A stretch of DNA of 6,064 nt from an uncultured Lachnospiraceae bacterium (GCA_910587155.1 CAJULA010000054.1:1-6064); one strand, 5' to 3'; shown: positions 1 through 5,930, counted from the first letter of the stretch. The notes: generated by a model from the letters alone, not told the origin. Translations and numbers: made by a program.

Positions 1-888
1 CTTTTCCCTTGATTTGTAGACATTAAACTGGTTCTTGCACTTCTGGCTGCAAAATGCATTTCCTTTCCGGCTTGCGACAAAGGCTTTTTTACAGTGTTTG
101 CACATGCGCATATCGCTGTCCTTATCCGTGAGCATGAATGAGAAGCACATCTGCACCATGACGAGCAGGGAATGGAAATCCCATACGATGACGGGCGAAT
201 CCTTTTCAAGCGCGATCCGGTAAGTTGGAGATATGCCGCCGAAGGCGGAAATGCCCTGACGGTACAGGCTGCGTGTCTGTTCATCAACCGTATCATAATC
301 CATGTAATAAAGGAAACTTGTCATAAAGGTAAACGCCCAGTCGGTAAATTCCTTTACAAGCCAGTCGTACCTTTCCGCATACTCTTTCTGTAATCCCATT
401 GCCACAGCCTGCGGCGTATTTCCCATAGCCAGCGTGACCGCAATGCCTTCACGGTCAGTTACAGACCAGCCCGATTCTACGCCGTTCTTTCTGAAATCCG
501 GTTTGTCAAAAGGATAGAAATAGGCGAGATAGTCCTCTGTAGGGAGGGATTCTTCTTTTATAAAGTGGTTTTTGGGAAGATACACCGATTCATAGGTTAT
601 AAAGTCCGCAGTTGTCGGCAAGGCGGTCATGAAGCCGAGGAAACCATATTTTTTGATAAAGTCAAGTACAGCTTCCTTCAATTCTTCTTCCGGTACTTTG
701 TGCATGGCAGCAAGCCCGACATTTATGGCATCAATGACAAGCTGCTCCGCCTCCTGCATGGGACGGTACATTTCAGGTTTTGCATCTTTGGAAACCGTTA
801 TGTAGAGAATATCGTCACTGCCTGTCTTATATTCATAACTGCTGTACCGAATCCAAGGTGCGCTGGTATGTTCAAATAAATTCTTCAT
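1..888 (-). CDS. Hypothetical protein with C-terminal four-cysteine zinc finger (partial, 3' end missing)
   Basis: A reading frame on the minus strand stays open for 296 codons from ATG at 888 to the left edge with no stop, so the C-terminus lies outside the window. I do not recognise the family of the first ~255 residues, which have no evident signal peptide or membrane segment. Near the visible end is C263-X2-C266-X13-C280-X3-C284 followed by N286, Y291 and R294. This spacing and the trailing Asn/Tyr/Arg pattern resemble treble-clef zinc fingers of the CGNR type, which suggests nucleic-acid binding (inference). A GGAG lies 10 nt before ATG 888. An in-frame ATG at 909 (adding MDWSRFF) is possible, but its AGGA is only 3 nt away, so 888 is preferred. 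A near-consensus promoter lies just upstream. The gene follows the sigma-like gene in the same direction. Confidence 0.8.
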   Translation of the reverse strand, partial: MKNLFEHTSAPWIRYSSYEYKTGSDDILYITVSKDAKPEMYRPMQEAEQLVIDAINVGLAAMHKVPEEELKEAVLDFIKKYGFLGFMTALPTTADFITYESVYLPKNHFIKEESLPTEDYLAYFYPFDKPDFRKNGVESGWSVTDREGIAVTLAMGNTPQAVAMGLQKEYAERYDWLVKEFTDWAFTFMTSFLYYMDYDTVDEQTRSLYRQGISAFGGISPTYRIALEKDSPVIVWDFHSLLVMVQMCFSFMLTDKDSDMRMCKHCKKAFVASRKGNAFCSQKCKNQFNVYKSREK

Positions 889-919
889 AAAAAATCTGCT
901 CCAATCCATCAATCCTGTC

Positions 920-933
920 ACATCATCTGATGT
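920..933 (-). promoter_or_regulatory. Small dyad (ACATC-ATCT-GATGT) near the predicted transcription start
   Basis: Perfect 5-nt inverted arms (920-924 and 929-933) with a 4-nt centre lie within the first ~20 nt of the predicted transcript of the zinc-finger gene. The position suits a repressor operator or a small 5' hairpin. Function is inferred from position only. Confidence 0.35.
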
Positions 934-945
934 AATATCTTCTAT

Positions 946-974
946 ATTATAAATGGTTACTTATTATCGGTCAA
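946..974 (-). promoter_or_regulatory. Sigma-A-type promoter of the zinc-finger gene
   Basis: Read on the minus strand, TTGACC (974-969) is separated by exactly 17 nt from TATAAT (951-946). That is one mismatch from the -35 consensus and a perfect -10. Transcription would begin near 939, about 50 nt before ATG 888. The promoter sits in the gap after the sigma-like gene, so the zinc-finger gene can be transcribed independently of it. Confidence 0.75.
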
Positions 975-1003
975 GCTGTTTGTGGTTTTCTGTCGGGATA
1001 CAG

Positions 1004-1636
1004 TTATCTTCCCTTTTTCTTCCGTACTCCGTTTTCCAGGAAATATTTTTCATCAATCGTCATAGACAGGCTGTTTTCTTTTCGGTATGTAAGTACGTCA
1101 GTGTAAAATTTCCGTATCTTTTTCAGAGCAGTTTCCCGAACACCTCTGATATTCCGGTCAGACTGTCCGATACTTTCCGCATACTCCATTGCGGAATAAT
1201 CACGCAAAAACAGATAATAGAGCATATTTTTGAGATGCGGCTTTAGTTCCTTCAATATTTTTGATAAGTCCGCATCCGTGACAAGCTCATGTATTGTTTC
1301 AGGGTGGTCAAATATAATATCGAGGAAATCGCCCGTAAGCAGAAGCCTTCTTAAAATCATGTCATAAGATGGTTTATCGGAAAGATACAATTCATCTGCG
1401 CCCCATTCCAGAGGGACAGTGGAGCGTCCTGTCTCATGGTCTCTTTCTTTCCGTTCCCTGTTTGTGTCCAGTTTATCCCACCAGTACAGTACATTTTCAA
1501 AGTCGGCTTCCGTCCTTGCGCTTTCCTCAATACGCCGGATCGCAAGGGCGCGGGCTTCACGGTGGAGCATATCCCCGTCCGCTTCCGTTATGAAATTCTG
1601 CTCCCTGAATGCCGGGAGTTCAGCGTATTTTGGCAT
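1004..1636 (-). CDS. Sigma-70 region-4-like helix-turn-helix protein
   Basis: This 210-residue protein appears cytosolic. Residues ~132-180 read as a sigma region-4-type helix-turn-helix: a leucine-rich first helix, then SAMEYAESIGQSDRNIRGV and TALKKIRKF, matching the family pattern of 'EIA..lg.s...V......al.kLr'. No region 2 (core-binding and -10 recognition) is evident. The N-terminal half is charged (residues 30-70) and does not match a domain I know. It is therefore more likely a sigma-like regulator, or one half of a split sigma system, than a complete sigma factor. ATG 1636 is preceded by AAAGGA about 10 nt upstream. The C-terminal tail (RKKKGR) is strongly basic. The gene diverges from the tnpW-tnpX block and is followed in the same direction by the zinc-finger gene. 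Sigma-like proteins of this size are common in Firmicutes mobile elements; its target here is unknown. Confidence 0.75.
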   Translation of the reverse strand: MPKYAELPAFREQNFITEADGDMLHREARALAIRRIEESARTEADFENVLYWWDKLDTNRERKERDHETGRSTVPLEWGADELYLSDKPSYDMILRRLLLTGDFLDIIFDHPETIHELVTDADLSKILKELKPHLKNMLYYLFLRDYSAMEYAESIGQSDRNIRGVRETALKKIRKFYTDVLTYRKENSLSMTIDEKYFLENGVRKKKGR

Positions 1637-1742
1637 TTATGGTCAGTCCTTTGCAAAAAAATAAAATTTTGTAGCTGTTTTTTCAAAAACACTTCCGCTT
1701 TTATAGCCGTATTTCTCCTATTAATGAAAGAGTAATTCTTTT

Positions 1743-1759
1743 TAACTAAAAATCAGTTA
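1743..1759 (+). promoter_or_regulatory. Imperfect palindrome upstream of the tnpW leader (operator candidate)
   Basis: TAACT (1743-1747) and AGTTA (1755-1759) are inverted around a 7-nt AT-rich centre, ending a few nt before the AAAGGAGG at 1765-1772. The location in the divergent intergenic region suits a regulator-binding site or a recombination-related site. I found no convincing -35/-10 pair for the rightward transcript in 1637-1778. Confidence 0.3.
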
Positions 1760-1778
1760 CACGAAAGGAGGGCGGGCT

Positions 1779-1793
1779 ATGGGGTGCGGATAA
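1779..1793 (+). CDS. Possible 4-codon leader peptide (MGCG)
   Basis: ATG GGG TGC GGA TAA follows a near-perfect ribosome binding site (AAAGGAGG, 1765-1772) by 6 nt. It sits at the start of a structured leader about 115 nt before tnpW. Very short ORFs with strong initiation signals can set ribosome position in translational attenuation; that role is an inference. Alternatively it is the decayed start of a longer gene, since a different frame stays open from here into tnpW. Confidence 0.3.
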   Translation: MGCG

Positions 1794-1908
1794 AATAGAA
1801 ATCTGGTTACTAGGTGCGGAAGTCAGGGGACTTAACGCTTCCCCGAACAATTATAAGGTATATGCGTGTGAAGTGCAAGAAAAGACTGCACGCAAGAAAG
1901 GATTGCTA
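1794..1908 (+). promoter_or_regulatory. Structured 5' leader of tnpW-tnpX with competing hairpins
   Basis: Several mutually exclusive short stems can form. AAGTC (1820-1824) pairs with GACTT (1829-1833). GGGGA (1826-1830) pairs with TCCCC (1840-1844), and GGAAG (1818-1822) with CTTCC (1838-1842). Nearer the gene, TGCGTG (1863-1868) pairs with CACGCA (1889-1894), in competition with GTGCA (1873-1877) and TGCAC (1887-1891). The last pair ends 5 nt before the tnpW ribosome binding site (AAAGGA, 1897-1902). GGTGCGGA occurs at 1783-1790 and again at 1813-1820, a 30-nt period. The arrangement suggests RNA-level control of recombinase expression, but stem lengths are modest. Confidence 0.4.
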
Positions 1909-2151
1909 ATGGAGGCAGTAAAATTGAATAATGATATGGAAAAGTCCAGCCCTTCTGCGGCTGGCTTATTTTATCGCAGGATTGGCGGGACGCTTTTTAA
2001 GGTCAGGGTGTATACGGGTTCAGGATATGCCGACACGCTGGATGAAAAAATTCCACGGTTAATTTTGAATGAAATGGTGACAGGCGCAGAAAATTATGTT
2101 AAGATGGATTCACCACAGATGAGCCAGCCGCCGGAAAGGAGTTCGGAATGA
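1909..2151 (+). CDS. tnpW: TnpW-family small transposon protein
   Basis: This is an 80-residue protein from ATG 1909. That start is chosen because AAAGGA lies 6 nt upstream; an in-frame GTG at 1873 lies inside a hairpin and has no ribosome binding site. The core at residues ~21-56 (FYRRIGGTLFKV, then TLDEKIPRLILNEM) matches my recollection of the TnpW family: a small beta-rich segment 'IG.T.Y.V...F' followed by a helix 'EK..RLI..'. The family is found with TnpX-type serine recombinases of Tn4451-like elements. Its biochemical role is not established as far as I know; an accessory or regulatory role in excision is plausible. Its stop overlaps the tnpX start (ATGA, 2148-2151), indicating translational coupling. 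The C-terminal ~20 residues are Pro/Ser/Gln-rich and look disordered. Confidence 0.75.
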   Translation: MEAVKLNNDMEKSSPSAAGLFYRRIGGTLFKVRVYTGSGYADTLDEKIPRLILNEMVTGAENYVKMDSPQMSQPPERSSE

Positions 2152-4121
2152 ACAACAGGACGGCTGGTGACAACAGAATAACAGCTCTTTATGAGCGGCT
2201 CTCAAGGGACGATGATCTTGCGGGGGACAGCAACAGCATAGTCAACCAGAAGAAAATGCTGGAGGACTACGCAAAAAATAACGGGTACACGAACACGGTG
2301 CATTTTACGGATGACGGATTTTCCGGCGGCAGTTTTGAAAGACCGGGATGGAAGCAGATGTTAAGCCGGATTGAAAACGGCGACATCGGCACAGTCATAG
2401 TAAAGGACATGAGCCGTGTCGGGAGGGATTACCTTCAGGTAGGATTCTACACCGAGGTATTCTTCCGGGAAAAAGGTGTCCGTTTTATTGCTGTTTCCAA
2501 TGGTGTTGACAGTGACAACAACACCAGCAGTGAATTCGCCCCTTTTTTGAATATCATGAATGAATGGTATCTGCGTGACTGCAGCAGGAAGATTACCGCA
2601 GTTTTGCGGGCAAAAGGGAAAGAAGGAAAACCAATCACAAGCAATCCGCCATACGGATATGTGAAAAGCCCTGATGATAAAAACCTTTGGCTTGTCGATG
2701 AAGAAGCGGCAGAAGTTGTGAAAAAGATTTTCCGTCTGACCGTGGAGGGCATGGGACCGTACCAGATTGCAAAGCGGCTTATGGCAGAAAAGGTGGAGAA
2801 ACCGTCATATTATCAGGCGACAAGGCAGAGGGGCAATTTCAAAACCATGTGCGATTTTGAAACTCCCTACAACTGGACGGGCGGATCGGTGGTGCGGATA
2901 CTGGAAAGACCGGAATATATGGGCGATACAGTGAACTTCCGCAGCCATAAGGAATCCTACAAAGATAAGAAAGCGGTTAAAAACAGCAGTGAGGATATCC
3001 TTATTTTTCAGGATACCCATGAACCAATTATAGACCGCAGGACTTGGTATCTGGTGCAGGAATTAAGAAAGACGGTGCGGAGAGTGGATGCCAGCGGGGA
3101 AGGAAGTATGCTGACCGGAAAGCTCTACTGTGCGGACTGCGACGGCAAAATGCACTACCGCAGAGGTACGACAAGGGCAGGCAGGGACTGGCGTGGGATT
3201 CCGAACGGGGAAGTCCAGCATACATCCGCAGGTTTTAATTGCAGCACCTATAACAGCAGCAGAAAGAAGTATAAACAGGTTTGCTGTTCTCATTCCATAA
3301 AAGAGGACACGGTAAAGCAGCTTATCCTTGAAACGATACGGTATGCCTTAAAAAGTGTCCGCATGGACGAGGCGGCGTTTATAAAAAATATGCGGAGCGC
3401 ATCAGAGGTCAGGGACAAAGGCGAAGTGAAAAAGCTGAAAACAGACCTTGCGAAAAAAGAGAAGCGCTTTGCAGACCTTGACTTACTGATTAAAAAGGTG
3501 TATGAGGACAATGCAATGGGGAAGCTGCCGGACAGACGGTATGAGATGCTTTCTTCCGATTACGAGAAGGAACAGCAGGAGATTGAAATCGTTATGGAGG
3601 AAATCAGAGAAAAACTCACACAGTTTGAAGATGATACGGACAGGACGGAAGAATTTCTCTCCCTTGTCCATAAGTACACCGACATTCAGGAGCTTACGCC
3701 TGCCATCGTCAATGAATTTGTGGACAAGATCATGGTTCATAAAATAGAGAAAACGGACGGCGATCGTATGCAGGAGATTGAGATTTTCTTAAATTATATC
3801 GGCAGGGTGGAGCTTCCGGCGCAGGAACTTTCGGAGGAAGAAATGGCGGAGGAAGAAAAGAAGCGGAAACGCCGCCAGTACAGGAGGGAATACCAGAAAG
3901 CCTACCGAAAAAAGCACAGACCGGAAATCCGGCGGCTGATTGAGGATGCAAATGCGACAGATAAACAGAGACAGATAGCGGAAGCCGAACAGTCAGCAGA
4001 TGAACTTCTGCATACGGATGGTACGGAACAGGTTGCGGCTATGGTGGCAGGGGAAAACAAGATTATCGTAGAGGGCAGCCTTCCGACCAAAGAGGAAGTG
4101 AAGCGTAAGTATGGCAGATAA
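2148..4121 (+). CDS. tnpX: TnpX-like large serine recombinase (excision/integration)
   Basis: This 657-residue site-specific recombinase should catalyse excision and insertion of the element through a covalent 5'-phosphoserine intermediate. The N-terminal resolvase domain spans ~10-155, with catalytic Ser19 in YERLSRDD and the conserved arginines R90 and R93 in DMSRVGRDY. The recombinase domain (~163-300) includes PPYGY. A zinc ribbon follows with C328-X2-C331, C365 and C379/C380 with H382. A charged coiled coil runs ~427-495. The C-terminus has an acidic then very basic stretch (~560-595), typical of the DUF4368-bearing TnpX group. AAAGGAG lies 6 nt before ATG 2148. The length is in the usual range for TnpX-type enzymes (~600-700) and no frameshift is seen, so it is probably active. 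Its attachment sites would be expected at the element ends, which I cannot place. Confidence 0.95.
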   Translation: MNNRTAGDNRITALYERLSRDDDLAGDSNSIVNQKKMLEDYAKNNGYTNTVHFTDDGFSGGSFERPGWKQMLSRIENGDIGTVIVKDMSRVGRDYLQVGFYTEVFFREKGVRFIAVSNGVDSDNNTSSEFAPFLNIMNEWYLRDCSRKITAVLRAKGKEGKPITSNPPYGYVKSPDDKNLWLVDEEAAEVVKKIFRLTVEGMGPYQIAKRLMAEKVEKPSYYQATRQRGNFKTMCDFETPYNWTGGSVVRILERPEYMGDTVNFRSHKESYKDKKAVKNSSEDILIFQDTHEPIIDRRTWYLVQELRKTVRRVDASGEGSMLTGKLYCADCDGKMHYRRGTTRAGRDWRGIPNGEVQHTSAGFNCSTYNSSRKKYKQVCCSHSIKEDTVKQLILETIRYALKSVRMDEAAFIKNMRSASEVRDKGEVKKLKTDLAKKEKRFADLDLLIKKVYEDNAMGKLPDRRYEMLSSDYEKEQQEIEIVMEEIREKLTQFEDDTDRTEEFLSLVHKYTDIQELTPAIVNEFVDKIMVHKIEKTDGDRMQEIEIFLNYIGRVELPAQELSEEEMAEEEKKRKRRQYRREYQKAYRKKHRPEIRRLIEDANATDKQRQIAEAEQSADELLHTDGTEQVAAMVAGENKIIVEGSLPTKEEVKRKYGR

Positions 4122-4161
4122 TTTTATTAAAAATAACAACTATGAAAGTGAGGACTTTTTT

Positions 4162-5112
4162 ATGACAAAAATCAGAGATTACAATATGAACGGAACTATT
4201 ATATTGGGTGTGGATGCAGGTTATGGGAATTATAAAACGGCGAGATGCTGTTTTCCGACTTCCGTGAGCAGGAGCATCCAGCCGCCCGTTTTTGTGAGGG
4301 ACTATCTGGAATATAATGGCGGCTATTACACCATAGGCGAGGGGCATAAGGACTTTGTAGCGGAAAAAAACAGGGATGATGATAATTATATCCTTACCCT
4401 TGCCGCCATCGCAAAGGAACTGAGAGCGAGGGGATTGTCAGCCGCAAAGATACACCTTGCAGTGGGGCTTCCGTTGAAATGGGTGCAGGCGCAGCGGGAT
4501 TCGTTTCGTGAGTATATGATGCAAAACAGCCATGTTGATTATAAGTATGCTGGCAAGCGTTATGAGGTTGACATCGTGGATTGTACGGTCATGCCACAGT
4601 GTTATGCGGCGATAGCGGAAAATCTGCCCGATTTTAAGGGTATGCACATGGTAGCGGATATCGGCAACGGAACAATGAATGTGATGATACTCAATAATGG
4701 AAAGGCGAGCGAAAGCAAGTCGTGGACGGTAAAGCTGGGGGCAAATGAATGTTATATGGCGATACGCAATCTTATACTGGACAGGAAAGCGGAGGAACTT
4801 CCAGCAGAGATTATTGAGAATTATCTGCGCTACGGAGACACAAAGGTAGGTGGGGAATATCAGCAGCTCATGGAGGAAGCTGCGAAGTCCTATGTAGGTA
4901 AGATATTTGCAGAATTGAAAGCGCATGGTTACAATCCGAACCTTATGAATCTTTATATTATGGGCGGCGGTGCAAAGGTTGTGGAGCTTGTGGGGGATTA
5001 TGACAGCGGTAATGTCACTTTCAACCACGATATACGGGCAAATGCCAAAGGTTATGAATACTTCTGCTATATGAAGCTGCGCAGGCAGAAATCAATGGCT
5101 TCCGCTGGATAA
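4162..5112 (+). CDS. parM: ParM/StbA-family actin-like ATPase (DNA segregation)
   Basis: This 316-residue protein belongs to the actin/Hsp70-fold ParM group. Such proteins form ATP-driven filaments that push plasmid copies apart when capped by a centromere-bound adaptor. Nucleotide-binding motifs are visible in order: phosphate-1 ILGVDAGYGNYKTA near the N-terminus (D18), phosphate-2 ADIGNGTMN at ~165-173, and the adenosine motif YIMGGGAKVV at ~265-274. The length matches ParM (~320). ATG 4162 is chosen because GAGG lies about 9 nt upstream. An in-frame ATG at 4111, inside the end of tnpX, would add 17 residues but has no well-spaced ribosome binding site. The gene lies 40 nt after tnpX and 14 nt before the ParR-like gene, so co-transcription is likely. 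Presence on an integrative element suggests stabilisation of the excised circle. Confidence 0.88.
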   Translation: MTKIRDYNMNGTIILGVDAGYGNYKTARCCFPTSVSRSIQPPVFVRDYLEYNGGYYTIGEGHKDFVAEKNRDDDNYILTLAAIAKELRARGLSAAKIHLAVGLPLKWVQAQRDSFREYMMQNSHVDYKYAGKRYEVDIVDCTVMPQCYAAIAENLPDFKGMHMVADIGNGTMNVMILNNGKASESKSWTVKLGANECYMAIRNLILDRKAEELPAEIIENYLRYGDTKVGGEYQQLMEEAAKSYVGKIFAELKAHGYNPNLMNLYIMGGGAKVVELVGDYDSGNVTFNHDIRANAKGYEYFCYMKLRRQKSMASAG

Positions 5113-5126
5113 GGGGGCGCATCCGA

Positions 5127-5639
5127 ATGAAAAATAAAAACCACAATATCCGTTTCAACATGGAGAAAGGGGACGAGTGCAGGGCGTGGGAACTCCTGCA
5201 CTCCCCACAGATACGGCAGATGTTCAAGTCACAGAACAGATTCGTGATAGAAGCAGTCAATGATTATTATGACCGCTGTTTGGCGGTAAAGCGTGATCCG
5301 TATCTGGAAACGAGGGAGAAAGAGGACGCTTTTGCAGAGCGTATCGTGGAAGTGGTGGAAAAGAAAGTGATGTTCAACCTTCCGGCGCTTTTCGGGATGT
5401 ATATGGCGCAGATACAGCCTTTTCCTTTATCCGTTCCTATAGGGGCTTATTCGATGGCACAGGGCGGCATGGTGTACGGACAGGGACTTCTAAATGGCAA
5501 AGGGAACGAAAACACCGTAATGAACGGCGCACCCCTGCCTGTTTCTTCCGATCCAGCAGGCACAGCGGATGAAGAAACCATAGCAGGGCGCTCCACAGAG
5601 CCGCCAGACAATGATCTGCTTGATTTTGACGCATTTTAA
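5127..5639 (+). CDS. Probable ParR-like centromere-binding adaptor
   Basis: This 170-residue protein sits directly behind parM, with its AGGGGG ribosome binding site starting at the parM stop. Residues 6-12 (HNIRFNM) look like a basic beta strand. Helices follow at ~13-25 (EKGDECRAWELLH) and ~35-50 (SQNRFVIEAVNDYYDR), the ribbon-helix-helix layout used by ParR-type DNA-binding proteins. A second charged helix (~62-82) comes next. A Gly/Met/Pro-rich low-complexity linker occupies ~95-160, and the protein ends in an acidic, aromatic tail (DNDLLDFDAF). In R1-type systems the ParR C-terminus contacts ParM filament ends, so the tail is a plausible ParM-binding peptide. The call rests on position and fold pattern rather than strong sequence identity. 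A nearby repeat array is a candidate binding site. Confidence 0.65.
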   Translation: MKNKNHNIRFNMEKGDECRAWELLHSPQIRQMFKSQNRFVIEAVNDYYDRCLAVKRDPYLETREKEDAFAERIVEVVEKKVMFNLPALFGMYMAQIQPFPLSVPIGAYSMAQGGMVYGQGLLNGKGNENTVMNGAPLPVSSDPAGTADEETIAGRSTEPPDNDLLDFDAF

Positions 5640-5655
5640 TATGTTTATGGGACAG

Positions 5656-5691
5656 GGCTACGGTAAGAGAATTTATCGTAGCCTTATTTTT
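5656..5691 (+). terminator. Probable intrinsic terminator after the parM-parR-like block
   Basis: GGCTACGGTAA (5656-5666) pairs with TTATCGTAGCC (5673-5683) to give an 11-bp stem with one G-U pair and a 6-nt loop. It is followed by a T-rich tract (TTATTTTTA). It begins 16 nt after the stop of the ParR-like gene. The interrupted T-tract means termination may be partial, allowing read-through into the hairpin array. Confidence 0.7.
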
Positions 5692-5751
5692 ATGGAAATA
5701 GCCATGATTAAAGGCAAATGCAGCTATATTTTTAGAAAGCAGGAGCAAAGT

Positions 5752-5871
5752 GTAGCCGAAAGGCTGCAAAATAAGGACGAAGGGCAGCCATAAAAGGCTG
5801 CATGATAAAGGGCGGGCATTTAAGCCCGCAAAACAAGGGCAAAAAGCAGCCGGAAGGCTGCAAATGAGGGC
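5752..5871 (+). repeat. Array of four short hairpin repeats (parC-like site or structured RNA)
   Basis: Four 6-bp hairpins follow one another. H1 is at 5752-5767 (GTAGCC-GAAA-GGCTGC). H2 is at 5784-5801 (GCAGCC, loop ATAAAA, GGCTGC). H3 is at 5812-5829 (GCGGGC, loop ATTTAA, GCCCGC). H4 is at 5846-5861 (GCAGCC-GGAA-GGCTGC). Two loops are GNRA tetraloops. H3 differs in sequence but keeps full pairing. Each right arm runs into a similar purine-rich tract, giving degenerate direct repeats of 16-18 nt starting at 5762, 5796, 5824 and 5856 (G(G/C)C(T/C)GCA, A-rich, AGG(G/A)C). Repeat spacing (28-34 nt) is close to three DNA turns. Its location behind parM and the ParR-like gene suits a centromere; the tetraloops and the terminator after it suit an RNA. 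Confidence 0.6.
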
Positions 5872-5879
5872 GTAATTGT

Positions 5880-5930
5880 AGCCGTCTGTTTTGAGACTGG
5901 TATATCAGATTTCAGGCAGGCGGCTTTTTT
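5880..5930 (+). terminator. Strong intrinsic terminator ending the hairpin array
   Basis: AGCCGTCTG (5880-5888) pairs over 9 bp, with one G-U, to CAGGCGGCT (5917-5925). A run of six T (5925-5930) follows directly. The 28-nt loop is longer than usual and can hold a small inner stem (CTG-GTATAT-CAG). The left arm begins with the same (G)TAGCC motif as H1, so the terminator appears to have the last unit of the array built into it. Confidence 0.75.

Noticed and set aside
565..879. 104-codon plus-strand open frame opposite the zinc-finger gene
   Set aside because: It is antisense to a 296-codon frame that has a promoter, a ribosome binding site and a zinc motif; the plus-strand frame has none of these.
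980..1003. Terminator after the sigma-like gene
   Set aside because: Only a 4-bp CTGT/ACAG stem is present and no T-run follows on the minus strand.
1658..1686. Minus-strand TTGAAA-17-TATTTT as promoter of the sigma-like gene
   Set aside because: The -35 is good, but transcription would start at or inside the AAAGGA ribosome binding site, which makes it unlikely to be functional. The AT-rich stretch gives such matches easily.
1873..1908. GTG start at 1873 for tnpW
   Set aside because: The GTG is within a predicted stem and lacks a ribosome binding site, while ATG 1909 has AAAGGA at ideal spacing.
4111..4161. Upstream ATG for parM overlapping tnpX
   Set aside because: The nearest GAGGAA is too far upstream (about 14 nt) and the extra 17 residues (Asn/Glu-rich) precede the usual ParM start, whereas ATG 4162 has GAGG nearby.
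4438..5028. 196-codon minus-strand open frame inside parM
   Set aside because: It lies fully antisense to a gene with clear actin-fold motifs. Its translation is rich in His/Ile/Tyr/Leu as expected from a shadow, with no recognisable domain.
5752..5871. CRISPR array
   Set aside because: The units are short, degenerate hairpins with 10-18-nt linkers that are themselves similar. There are no unique spacers of regular length and no cas genes nearby.
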